From Nocardiopsis sp. TSRI0078 (GTDB lineage: Bacteria > Actinomycetota > Actinomycetes > Streptosporangiales > Streptosporangiaceae), in assembly GCF_001905145.1 (NCBI RefSeq), contig NZ_LWLB01000034.1, positions 1-64,000 of the forward strand: DNA of 64,000 nt, written 5' to 3'. The stretch's first letter is position 1, and each line of letters starts with the position of its first letter. The notes beneath the pieces were generated by a model, which searched no databases, had not been told where the DNA came from, and worked only from the letters and a program-made list of their open reading frames with translations. The position numbers were made by a program, and so were the translations under genes. Of the stretch, positions 27,293 to 34,806 are shown in pieces.

Positions 27293-27544
27293 TCAGACCC
27301 TCCCGCGACGGGGAGCGGGGATGGAGCGGTTCCTCCGGCGGCGGTCGTACTCCGTCACGAGGGCCTGGGCGTACCACTGGGGCAACTCGTACTCGTCGGC
27401 GAGCCAGTTCGACCGGTCCTGGCAGCGGACCAGGCCCGGTCCCTTGTCGAGGGCGTCGAACCACTCGTGGAGGTCTCGGCCGGTGACGACCGGGATGCGT
27501 TCGATGAGCTTGGCGTGGATCTCCGGCGAGTGGGTTACCGACAT
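27293..27544 (-). CDS. DUF4287-like small protein
   Basis: An 83-residue soluble protein. The segment TGRDLHEWFDALDKGPG, then SNWLADEYELPQWYAQALV, resembles the DUF4287 domain, a short helical domain often found alone or fused to SRPBCC-like domains. ATG at 27544 is preceded by GGAGGTGCCT, an excellent ribosome site, which favours it over an in-frame upstream start. Function unknown. Confidence 0.75.
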   Translation of the reverse strand: MSVTHSPEIHAKLIERIPVVTGRDLHEWFDALDKGPGLVRCQDRSNWLADEYELPQWYAQALVTEYDRRRRNRSIPAPRRGRV

Positions 27545-27895
27545 AGGCACCTCCGGCAGCGCATTGGCGTGTGGCACTTACCTGCGACCCTGCATCAGGA
27601 TCACGTTTTGGACAAGCCCCGGTCACCAGCTTTTACCTTGCCGGTGCGGGAACGTTTGCCTGGACGTGCTCCGTAGCCGAACGCGGGTGTGACACGGGGA
27701 AGGCCGCACGTGTTCCGACATCGCCGGGGGCGCCCGGTGCTCGGGGGACGAAACCTCCCGAACGCGCACGCCGCGGTCAGGGGGCGCCGATCACGGCGAA
27801 GGCCCCGAACACCCCGGACACGGCGAAGGACCCGGAGTCGCTCCGGGTCCCGCGCCGTCCACGGTCCCGCGCCCCGGAGGGCGGGAGGGAAGGGC
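27545..27895. other. 351-bp intergenic region
   Basis: Upstream of the DUF4287 gene and downstream of the thiolase gene. Apart from the thiolase terminator at 27828-27850 I see no conserved coding or structural signal. The stretch 27560-27660 is somewhat less GC-rich, which fits a promoter for the DUF4287 gene. Confidence 0.4.
27828..27850 (-). terminator. Terminator of the thiolase gene
   Basis: A compact perfect hairpin: GGACCCGGAG (27828-27837), loop TCG, CTCCGGGTCC (27841-27850), located 46 bases past the stop of the reverse-strand thiolase gene. Confidence 0.8.
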
Positions 27896-29116
27896 CTAGC
27901 TCAGGCGCTCGAAGACGGCCGCCATACCCTGGCCGCCACCGACGCACATGGTCTCCAGACCGAACGTCTTGTCGTGGGTCTGCAGGCCGTTGAGCAGCGT
28001 GCCGGTGATGCGGGCGCCGGTACTGCCGAAGGGGTGGCCGAGCGCGATGGCGCCGCCGTTGACGTTGAGTTGGCCGTCGATGTCGATCCCGAGCTTGTCG
28101 GCGGAGGGCAGCACCTGCGCGGCGAAGGCCTCGTTGATCTCGACCAGGTCGATGTCGCCGATGGCCATGTTGGCGCGGGCCAGCGCCTGCTTGGACGCCT
28201 CGACCGGGCCCAGGCCCATGATCTCCGGGCTCAGGCCGGTCACGCCGGTGGACACGATGCGGGCCAGCGGGGTGATGCCCAGCTGGGCGGCCTTGGTGTC
28301 GCTCATGATGACCAGGGCCGAGGCGCCGTCGTTGAGCGGGCAGGCGTTGCCCGCGGTGATGGTGCCGTCGGGGCGGAACACCGGCTTGAGTCCGGAGACC
28401 TTCTCGTAGGTGGTGCCGCGGCGGATGCCGTCGTCGGTGCTGACCACGGTGCCGTCGGGCAGGGTCACCGGGGTGATCTCACGCTCCCAGAAGCCGTTGT
28501 CCAGGGACTTCTCGGCCAGGTTCTGCGAGCGCACCGCGAACTCGTCCTGGCGCTCGCGCGAGAGGCCGGTGATCTGGGCGACGTTCTCGGCGGTCTGGCC
28601 CATCGCGATGTAGGCGTCGGGGAGGTTGCCGTTCTCGCGCGGGTCGGTCCAGGTCTCGGCACCGCCCTCGGCGCGCTTGGCGGTGCGGGCCTTGGCCTCG
28701 TCGAAGAGCGGGTTCTCGTTGTTGGCGTCGTCGCTGTTGCCGTTGACGAACCTGCTGACGGTCTCCACGCCGGCGGAGACGAAGACGTCGCCCTCGCCCG
28801 CCTTGATGGCGTGGTAGGCCATCCGGGTGGTCTGGAGGGAGGAGGAGCAGTAGCGGGTGATCGTGGTGCCGGGGACGGTGTCCAGGCCCAGCTGCACGGC
28901 CACGATGCGGGCCATGTTGAAGCCCTGCTCCCCGCCGGGCAGACCGCAGCCGAGCATCAGGTCGTCGATGTTCCGGGGGTCCAGCGCGGGGACCTTGTCC
29001 AGCGCGGCGCGGACGATCTGGGTGGTCAGGTCGTCCGGCCGGATGTCCTTGAGCGAACCCTTGAAGGCACGGCCGATCGGGGAGCGGGCGGTTGCGACGA
29101 TGACTGCTTCGGGCAT
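27896..29116 (-). CDS. Acetyl-CoA acetyltransferase (thiolase)
   Basis: A 406-residue thiolase II family enzyme that condenses or cleaves acyl-CoA thioesters. The nucleophilic cysteine is C90 in TRYCSSSLQTTRMA. The catalytic His lies in ALGHPFGSTGAR, and the second catalytic Cys in MCVGGGQGMA near the C-terminus. ATG at 29116 has AGGGACG upstream and begins the conserved MPEAVIVATARSPIGR. A TetR-type palindrome (29203-29216) about 90 bases upstream suggests control by a lipid-responsive repressor. It may act in beta-oxidation or in acetoacetyl-CoA formation; the sequence alone does not decide. Confidence 0.93.
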   Translation of the reverse strand: MPEAVIVATARSPIGRAFKGSLKDIRPDDLTTQIVRAALDKVPALDPRNIDDLMLGCGLPGGEQGFNMARIVAVQLGLDTVPGTTITRYCSSSLQTTRMAYHAIKAGEGDVFVSAGVETVSRFVNGNSDDANNENPLFDEAKARTAKRAEGGAETWTDPRENGNLPDAYIAMGQTAENVAQITGLSRERQDEFAVRSQNLAEKSLDNGFWEREITPVTLPDGTVVSTDDGIRRGTTYEKVSGLKPVFRPDGTITAGNACPLNDGASALVIMSDTKAAQLGITPLARIVSTGVTGLSPEIMGLGPVEASKQALARANMAIGDIDLVEINEAFAAQVLPSADKLGIDIDGQLNVNGGAIALGHPFGSTGARITGTLLNGLQTHDKTFGLETMCVGGGQGMAAVFERLS

Positions 29117-29202
29117 GGCTGCGTCCCTAACGGTTGAGGTGCTGCGTGTGGAGCTGGGAGCCGTGCGGCGGTCGGCGCGCCGCTGGCCTCCAGCATCGCT
29201 TG

Positions 29203-29216
29203 TTACCGACCAGTAA
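29203..29216. promoter_or_regulatory. TetR-type palindrome upstream of the thiolase gene
   Basis: TTACCGACCAGTAA is an inverted repeat with TTAC/GTAA ends. A 13/14 match in reverse orientation occurs at 32131-32144 before the hexapeptide acyltransferase gene. Such sites are typical of TetR proteins that control acyl-CoA metabolism. The regulator is not obvious in this window. Confidence 0.6.
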
Positions 29217-29255
29217 ACCCGTCCGGTGTCCCCGCGCGCCACTCGGGGGCACCGT

Positions 29256-30308
29256 TCATCCGCTGCCTCCGGAGCGGTCGGTGGTCCGGGGCGGGCCCGC
29301 CCCGGCCGTCTCCTCCGCGTCGCCGTGACTTCCCCGGAGGCGGAACGGGCCCCGGATGAGCGCGGCCCAGCGTCCGCGCATACCGGGAGTGTGCCCGCTG
29401 ACGTGCGAGCTCGCACGGGAGACCTCCGTGCCGGGGGTCTCGGCCGCGACCACGGCCGCGCGGTCCACCGGCAGGATGCCGCTGGTGCGCTCGGCTTCGT
29501 CCAGTTCGGGGAGCAGGCCCAGGGCGGCACAGGCCGAGGGCAGAACGGCGAAGGCGGCCTGCGAGTACCCGAGAGCTGACGGATGAAAACGGTCAGGCCC
29601 AAACATGGAAACTGGGTCCGACCGAAAGTCGTCGGACAGCAGGTCGCTCATCGAGACCGTGCGCCCGCCGACCTCGGTGACCGCGATGGTCTGGGCGGCG
29701 GCGAGCTGGCGGGAGGCACGGCGGGCCATCGAGCGCAGCGGCCAGCCGAGGGGGCGGACGGTGCCCAGGTCGGGGCAGGTGGCCACGACCACGGCCGTGC
29801 CCCGCCCGACCAGGCGGTCCACGGTCTCGCGCAGCCGGGCCACGGCGTCGCCCGGGCGCACGCGGCGGATGACGTCGTTGGCGCCGATGAAGACGACCGC
29901 CAGGTCGTAGCGGCCGCCCTCCTCCAACGCGCGGGCCCGTTCGACCTGGGCGGCCAGGTCGGCGGAGGTGGCGCCGGGGGAGGCGGTGCAGCGCAACCGG
30001 ACGGGTCTTTCCGAAGCGGCCGCCAGTCCCGTCGCCAGGAGGACGCCCGGGGTCTCGGTGGCGAGTTCGACCGCGAAGCCGGCGGCGGTGGAGTCGCCCA
30101 TCATCAGCATGCGGATCGGCGGGCCCCCGCCGTCGCCGTAGGCGCCGTCGACCACGGGCCGGTCCCACCGGGGGGAGCCGACCGCGCGGCGGGCCAGGCG
30201 TGCCTGGAGGTAGAGGAGCGCGATGGTGCCGCCGCCCACGAGCGTGAGCCCGCCGCCGCCGAACGCGGTGGCGGCGGCGATCCGGCGTGCACGCGCGGCT
30301 CGCAGCAT
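29256..30308 (-). CDS. SGNH/GDSL-type hydrolase, membrane-anchored
   Basis: A 350-residue esterase-like protein. A hydrophobic N-terminal helix (about 10-35, TAFGGGGLTLVGGGTIALLY) suggests a membrane anchor. The SGNH blocks follow: MMGDSTAAGF with Ser73, the VVFIGANDVIRR block with Gly/Asn, and DRFHPSALGYSQ with the Asp-His pair. The last 90 residues are low-complexity. ATG at 30308 is preceded by CGGAGG at good spacing; an ATG ten codons upstream lacks such a site. Substrate unknown. It lies between the thiolase and cystathionine beta-synthase genes. Confidence 0.85.
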   Translation of the reverse strand: MLRAARARRIAAATAFGGGGLTLVGGGTIALLYLQARLARRAVGSPRWDRPVVDGAYGDGGGPPIRMLMMGDSTAAGFAVELATETPGVLLATGLAAASERPVRLRCTASPGATSADLAAQVERARALEEGGRYDLAVVFIGANDVIRRVRPGDAVARLRETVDRLVGRGTAVVVATCPDLGTVRPLGWPLRSMARRASRQLAAAQTIAVTEVGGRTVSMSDLLSDDFRSDPVSMFGPDRFHPSALGYSQAAFAVLPSACAALGLLPELDEAERTSGILPVDRAAVVAAETPGTEVSRASSHVSGHTPGMRGRWAALIRGPFRLRGSHGDAEETAGAGPPRTTDRSGGSG

Positions 30309-30629
30309 CGGAAAGACCTCCGAGGCTCGGACCCGCATGCCCTGGAGCGGGCCGGATACGAGTGAGGTTACCGGTGGGCAACCCCGGAATCACGTACCTG
30401 CGCGGCACACAATTCGCGCCCCGGAGTGAGGGACCCCGTGCCTTTCGGGCCAGTGGGGGAGTGGTCGCCGCCTGACGGGACCCCTCCCCTCCGCGGGCGC
30501 GGAACCCGCTGGTGGAGACCACTAGAGTCGGATTGAGACGGGCCGGACCGGCCCAGGGCCCCGGACTCGCCGCCGGGGCGAGGAAACGGCGGGCCGAAAC
30601 CCGGTCGCCACGATGCTGAGGGAGCACAA
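30309..30629. other. 321-bp divergent intergenic region (SGNH / CBS)
   Basis: It carries the promoters of two divergent genes. TAGAGT at 30523-30528 is a plausible -10 for cystathionine beta-synthase. AGGGAG at 30618-30623 is its ribosome site. No SAM or other known riboswitch pattern was recognised. Confidence 0.45.
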
Positions 30630-32006
30630 GTGCGGGTATACGACTCACTGATCGACCTGGTCGGGGACACGCCACTCGTCCGTCTGAACAAGGTCACCCA
30701 GGTCCTCGGCCCGAACGCTCCCACCGTTCTCGCCAAGGTCGAGTACTTCAACCCGGGCGGTTCGGTCAAGGACCGCATCGCGCTGCGCATGGTCGAGGCC
30801 GCGGAGAAGAACGGCGAACTCAAACCGGGCGGCACCATCGTCGAGCCCACCTCCGGCAACACCGGTATCGGCCTGGCCATCGTCGCCCAGGAGAAGGGCT
30901 ACCGCTGCGTCTTCGTCTGCCCGGACAAGGTCGGGCCGGACAAGCTCTCGGTTCTGCGCGCCTACGGTGCGGAGGTCGTGGTCTGCCCGACCACCGTCGC
31001 CCCCGACCACCCCGAGTCCTACTACTCCGTGTCCGACCGGCTGGCCGCCGAGATCCCCGGCGCCTGGAAGCCCAACCAGTACGAGAACACGAACAACCCG
31101 GAGTCGCACTACCACGCCACCGGCCCGGAGGTCTGGGAGCAGACCGAGGGCCGCATCACCCACTTCGTGGCGGGTATCGGCACCGGCGGCACCATCAGCG
31201 GTACCGGCCGCTACCTCAAGGAGGTCTCCGGCGGCGCGGTGAGGATCATCGGCGCCGACCCCGAGGGCTCGGTCTACTCGGGCGGCTCGGGCCGTCCCTA
31301 CCTGGTCGAGGGCGTGGGCGAGGACATCTGGCCCGGCACCTACGACACCTCCGTGTGCGACGACATCGTGGCCGTCAGCGACAAGGACTCCTTCCTCATG
31401 ACCCGCCGCCTGGCCCGCGAGGAGGCCCTGCTGGTCGGCGGCTCCTGCGGCCTGGCCGTCGAGGCCGCCCTGCGGGTGGCCAAGGACGCCGGCCCCGACG
31501 ACGTCATCGTCGTCCTGCTGCCCGACGGCGGCCGCGGCTACCTCGGCAAGATCTTCAACGACGAGTGGATGGCCGACTACGGCTTCCTGTCCGCGCAGAC
31601 CGAGGAGGCCACCGCGGGCCAGGTGCTGGCCGCCAAGGGCGGGGAGATGCCCGACTTCGTGCACACCCACCCGGACGAGACCGTCGGCACCGCGGTGGCC
31701 ATCATGCGCGAGTACGGCGTCTCCCAGCTGCCGGTGATGAAGGAGGAGCCCCCGGTCATGGCGGCCGAGGTGGTCGGCTCCATCGCCGAGCGCAACCTCC
31801 TCGACGCCCTCTTCGACGGCCGGGCCGAGCTGGACGACCTGGTGGAGAGCCACATGGCCGAGCCCCTGTCCACCGTCGGCACCGGGACCCCGGTGAGCGA
31901 CTGCGTCCGCCTGCTGCGCGGATCCGGCGCCCTGGTGGTGCTGCGCGACGGCAAGCCGGTGGGAATTCTCACCCGCCAGGACCTGCTCGCCCACCTGTCC
32001 GGCTGA
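30630..32006 (+). CDS. Cystathionine beta-synthase
   Basis: A 458-residue PLP enzyme that makes cystathionine from homocysteine and serine, the first step of reverse transsulfuration. The catalytic part (about 1-320) shows NPGGSVKDRIA with the PLP lysine K47, TSGNTGIG and GTGGTISGTGRYL. The C-terminal 130 residues form a pair of CBS (Bateman) domains that may bind an adenosyl ligand; GVSQLPVM and LVVLRDGKPVGILTRQDLL are typical of them. GTG at 30630 follows AGGGAG. Together with cystathionine gamma-synthase at about 37 kb the cell can run the pathway both ways. Confidence 0.94.
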   Translation: MRVYDSLIDLVGDTPLVRLNKVTQVLGPNAPTVLAKVEYFNPGGSVKDRIALRMVEAAEKNGELKPGGTIVEPTSGNTGIGLAIVAQEKGYRCVFVCPDKVGPDKLSVLRAYGAEVVVCPTTVAPDHPESYYSVSDRLAAEIPGAWKPNQYENTNNPESHYHATGPEVWEQTEGRITHFVAGIGTGGTISGTGRYLKEVSGGAVRIIGADPEGSVYSGGSGRPYLVEGVGEDIWPGTYDTSVCDDIVAVSDKDSFLMTRRLAREEALLVGGSCGLAVEAALRVAKDAGPDDVIVVLLPDGGRGYLGKIFNDEWMADYGFLSAQTEEATAGQVLAAKGGEMPDFVHTHPDETVGTAVAIMREYGVSQLPVMKEEPPVMAAEVVGSIAERNLLDALFDGRAELDDLVESHMAEPLSTVGTGTPVSDCVRLLRGSGALVVLRDGKPVGILTRQDLLAHLSG

Positions 32007-32031
32007 GGCGGGCCGCCCGCGATCCCGTGAC

Positions 32032-32072
32032 GGGGCCCGGACCGCGCTCGAACCGAGCGTGGTTCGGGCCCC
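32032..32072 (+). terminator. Terminator of cystathionine beta-synthase
   Basis: An 18-bp stem (32032-32049 with 32055-32072, two G-U pairs) with a 5-base loop, beginning 26 bases after the stop. Confidence 0.8.
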
Positions 32073-32115
32073 GCCGTATGCCACCCGTACATGTCGACGC
32101 ATACTCGGACACTGC

Positions 32116-32121
32116 TAATGT
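32116..32121 (+). promoter_or_regulatory. Probable -10 of the acyltransferase gene
   Basis: TAATGT with TGTCGA 18 bases upstream as a weak -35. The implied start of transcription is near 32128, just before the palindrome and only about 20 bases from the ATG. Confidence 0.5.
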
Positions 32122-32130
32122 TCGCGACAG

Positions 32131-32144
32131 TTACTGGTAGGTAA
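32131..32144. promoter_or_regulatory. TetR-type palindrome at the acyltransferase start
   Basis: TTACTGGTAGGTAA is the reverse complement of TTACCTACCAGTAA and matches the site at 29203 in 13 of 14 positions. It ends 3 bases before the ATG, so a bound repressor would block early elongation, and the GGTAA part would also have to act as the ribosome site. Confidence 0.6.
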
Positions 32145-32147
32145 TAA

Positions 32148-32888
32148 ATGGGAGCACGCGTGTCGCGGCTGTTGTCCTGGATCATCCGCTCCATCTGGTC
32201 GTACGCCCGGACCAAGGCCGAAATCCGGGCCGACTCCAAGGCGGCGCGCAGGTTCGCGCGCTTTGGCACGGGCTCCGCGATCGCCTTCCCCACGGCCACC
32301 CTCTACGGCGAGCCCTGGATCGAGATCGGCGTGCACACCGTCCTGGGCGGGGACATGACCCTCGCCGCAGGTATGGGACCCGACTACGACCTGGGGCCGG
32401 GCACGGTCGTGCGGATCGGTTCCGGCTGCGCCATCGGTCGGGGTTCGCACATCGTCGCCCACAAGTCCGTCGACATCGGCGACCACGTGTACACCGGCCC
32501 CTACGTCTACATCACCGACCAGAACCACGCCTACGGCAACACCGAGGTCCCCGTCGGCCTCCAGTGGCCGGTGGACGACCCGGTCAGCATCGGCGACGGC
32601 AGCTGGATCGGCGCGAACGCGGTGATCCTGCCCGGCGTCCACCTGGGCCGCAACTCGGTCGTGGCGGCGGGCACCGTGGTGAGGCCGGGGACCTACCCCG
32701 ACCACGCGGTCATCGCGGGCGTGCCCGGCAAGGTCGTGCGCACCCACGACCCCGAGCTGGGCTGGGAGCCGCCGCTGCGCGAGACCGGGACCCCTACCCG
32801 GGTGCCCACCCCGGTCACCGGCCTGCCCCCGGAGGCGCCCGCCGAGCCGCCCCGGCACGGCTCGGCCACCCGCTTCCCGCCCGCCTAG
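32148..32888 (+). CDS. Hexapeptide-repeat (LbH) acyltransferase
   Basis: A 246-residue protein with a left-handed beta-helix core. The hexapeptide pattern is visible from about residue 55 to 200 (IEIGVHTVLGGDMTL, VVRIGSGCAIGRGSHIVAH, VSIGDGSWIGANAVILPGV, VIAGVPGKVV). The loop ITDQNHAYGN carries the probable catalytic histidine. The N-terminus is amphipathic and basic, and the C-terminal 40 residues are proline-rich. It probably acetylates a sugar, lipid or small molecule. The leader is very short and overlaps a TetR-type palindrome, which suggests tight control shared with the thiolase gene at 29 kb. Confidence 0.85.
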   Translation: MGARVSRLLSWIIRSIWSYARTKAEIRADSKAARRFARFGTGSAIAFPTATLYGEPWIEIGVHTVLGGDMTLAAGMGPDYDLGPGTVVRIGSGCAIGRGSHIVAHKSVDIGDHVYTGPYVYITDQNHAYGNTEVPVGLQWPVDDPVSIGDGSWIGANAVILPGVHLGRNSVVAAGTVVRPGTYPDHAVIAGVPGKVVRTHDPELGWEPPLRETGTPTRVPTPVTGLPPEAPAEPPRHGSATRFPPA

Positions 32889-33056
32889 TGTGTTGTCCGC
32901 CGACCGCCGGTTGAGCAGCAGCGGGGCGGACCGCCGCTTCGGCCGCGCCCCGCCCCGTCGCGCCACCGCGGCTCCCCGGCCGACGACTTGGTATGGTGCG
33001 CGGGCCGTACCGCTCGGAGAGCCACGGCGGCGCTCAAGGGGAGGGGCCAGGCGACG

Positions 33057-33908
33057 ATGCAGGCGTCAGAGGTTGCGCGTGCGGTGGCCGCGGCCATGTC
33101 GACCGCCTCATCGCTCGGCCTGGCGGCCGACGACGCGATCGTCCTCCATGACTCGAACAGGCTCACCCCGCGTCTGCTGCCCTGTGAGGTCCTGGCCCGG
33201 GTGGCGCCTGTGGCGCACCAGGTCGCACAGTTCGAGGTCGAGCTCGCTCAGCGGCTCGTCGAAGCCGGGTGCCCTGTGGCCGCTCTCGATCCCCGGGTGG
33301 AGCCACGCGTCCATGAGCGTGACGGCTTCGCGGTCACGCTGTGGACCTACCACGAACCCGTCGCGCCCCGGGAGGTCGCACCAGCCGACTACGCCGATGC
33401 GCTTGAGCGGCTGCACGCCGGCATGCGCGGGCTCGACGTCCCGACGCCGCGGTTCACGGACCGGGTCGAGCAGGCCCGGCGACTCGTGGCGAACCGCGAC
33501 CACACTCCGGCGCTCGCCGACGCGGACCGGGAGCTGCTCGGCGACACGCTACGGAACCTGGGACGGTTGATCGGCGGGCGCGGCGGCGCCGAGCAGCCGC
33601 TGCACGGCGAGCCGCACCCGGGCAACGTGCTCACCACGAAGAACGGGCTGCTGTTCGTGGACCTTGAGACGTGTTGCCGTGGGCCCGTGGAATTCGACCT
33701 CGCCCATGCGCCCGAGGAGGTCAGCGAGCACTACCCGGGTGTCGACCGGGACCTGCTGCGCGCGTGCCGGATCCTCGTGCTGGCGATGATCACCACGTGG
33801 CGCTGGGATCGGGGCGACCAGTTCCCGAACGGGCGCCGGCTGGGCCGGGAGTGGCTCAGCCGGATCCGAGCAGAACTCGATCGCCACGGCCTGGACACCC
33901 ATGGCTGA
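33057..33908 (+). CDS. APH-family phosphotransferase
   Basis: A 283-residue member of the aminoglycoside phosphotransferase/choline kinase fold family. The catalytic loop is LHGEPHPGNVL, where the canonical HGD is HGE, and the metal site is LFVDLETCCRGPVEFDLA. The N-terminal lobe is weakly conserved and no clear nucleotide loop can be named. ATG at 33057 is used, with GGGAGGGG about 10 bases upstream. Family members phosphorylate many hydroxylated substrates, so a resistance role should not be assumed. Confidence 0.75.
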   Translation: MQASEVARAVAAAMSTASSLGLAADDAIVLHDSNRLTPRLLPCEVLARVAPVAHQVAQFEVELAQRLVEAGCPVAALDPRVEPRVHERDGFAVTLWTYHEPVAPREVAPADYADALERLHAGMRGLDVPTPRFTDRVEQARRLVANRDHTPALADADRELLGDTLRNLGRLIGGRGGAEQPLHGEPHPGNVLTTKNGLLFVDLETCCRGPVEFDLAHAPEEVSEHYPGVDRDLLRACRILVLAMITTWRWDRGDQFPNGRRLGREWLSRIRAELDRHGLDTHG

Positions 33909-33976
33909 GCGCGGCCCTTCGAGGTCGTGTCCGGCCGACTGTCCGCCGGCCCCTTCCCTGTGCCCCGGAGCCGGGG

Positions 33977-34627
33977 TCAGGCGCCGGACCCGGAGGGGGA
34001 GCGGGGGGCCAGGTCGACGCCGACCATGCGGCTGATCGCCTGTTCGGCGGCCGCGGCCATGTCGACGGTGTCCGGTGACAGCAGCCACTGCACCTGGAGG
34101 CCGTCCATCACGGCGATGACGCTGGTGGCGGTGGTGGCGCTGTCCAGGTCAGCGGTGACCTCGCCGAGGTCGCGCGCCTCGTCGAGGGCCTCGATCAGCA
34201 TCGTGCGCAGCCCGTCGTAGCGGCTCCGGAAGAACTCCTGCGCGGGGTGGCCCTCGGTGACGCTCTCGGCGGAGAGCACCGCGTACAGGCGCACGATCCC
34301 CTCGCGCGTGGTGTTGCGCCGGACGGTGTCCACCAGATGGCGGAGGAAGGCCATGCCCCGGGGACGCTCCTTCCCGAGCTCCTCCAGGTCGGAGGCGTCG
34401 CGCAGGTCCAGGACCCCGGTGAGCAGGTCCGCCTTGGACGGGAAGTGGTGCAGGACCCCGGCCTGGGTGAGGCCGACCCGTGCGGAGATCTCCGCGAGGG
34501 AGGCGTTGTGGTAACCGCGGGTGGCGAAGGCCTCCATCGCGGTCCGCAGGATGTCCGTCCTGCGATCCTCCTTGGGGGCCCGCGTCTCGCGCGTCCTCGC
34601 CCTGTCTCCCGCACTCTTCGCCGTCAC
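33977..34627 (-). CDS. TetR family transcriptional regulator
   Basis: A 216-residue regulator with an N-terminal DNA-binding domain (RRTDILRTAMEAFATRGY, helix-turn-helix SLAEISARVGLTQAGVLHHF, then PSKADLL). A ligand-binding C-terminal domain follows, ligand unknown. GTG at 34627 is preferred to a TTG at 34660, because the latter falls inside an operator-like repeat. It is divergent from a secreted GH30 glycosidase; two near-identical 16-bp sites in the 179-bp spacer are its likely binding sites, so it probably represses itself and the glycosidase. Confidence 0.87.
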   Translation of the reverse strand: MTAKSAGDRARTRETRAPKEDRRTDILRTAMEAFATRGYHNASLAEISARVGLTQAGVLHHFPSKADLLTGVLDLRDASDLEELGKERPRGMAFLRHLVDTVRRNTTREGIVRLYAVLSAESVTEGHPAQEFFRSRYDGLRTMLIEALDEARDLGEVTADLDSATTATSVIAVMDGLQVQWLLSPDTVDMAAAAEQAISRMVGVDLAPRSPSGSGA

Positions 34628-34642
34628 CCGTGGAAGTCTACC

Positions 34643-34694
34643 TACCAAGTGGTCGGTCAATAAATGCGCGAAGGTACCTACCGATCACTTGGTA
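34643..34694. promoter_or_regulatory. Duplicated TetR operator between regulator and glycosidase genes
   Basis: TACCAAGTGGTCGGTC (34643-34658) and, on the other strand, TACCAAGTGATCGGTA (34694-34679) agree at 14 of 16 positions and face each other. The second is a TACC-N8-GGTA dyad. They lie directly upstream of the TetR GTG and about 110 bases before the glycosidase ATG. Confidence 0.6.
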
Positions 34695-34806
34695 AGTGTG
34701 CTTTCATCGCTCCGTGACACCGCCGCCACACAGCCGTGGGAGCGGCCGCGGCGGCACCTCCATCACTCCGACGACACACCGCCCGCATCGATGTACGGGA
34801 GAGACG

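Noticed and set aside
30309..30629. SAM-responsive riboswitch upstream of cystathionine beta-synthase
   Set aside because: No recognisable SAM-I, II or IV core. The same holds for the region before cystathionine gamma-synthase, which contains only a terminator hairpin.
33057..33908. Aminoglycoside resistance gene
   Set aside because: Only the broad APH fold is supported. The motif is HGE rather than HGD, no resistance context exists, and many family members act on other substrates.
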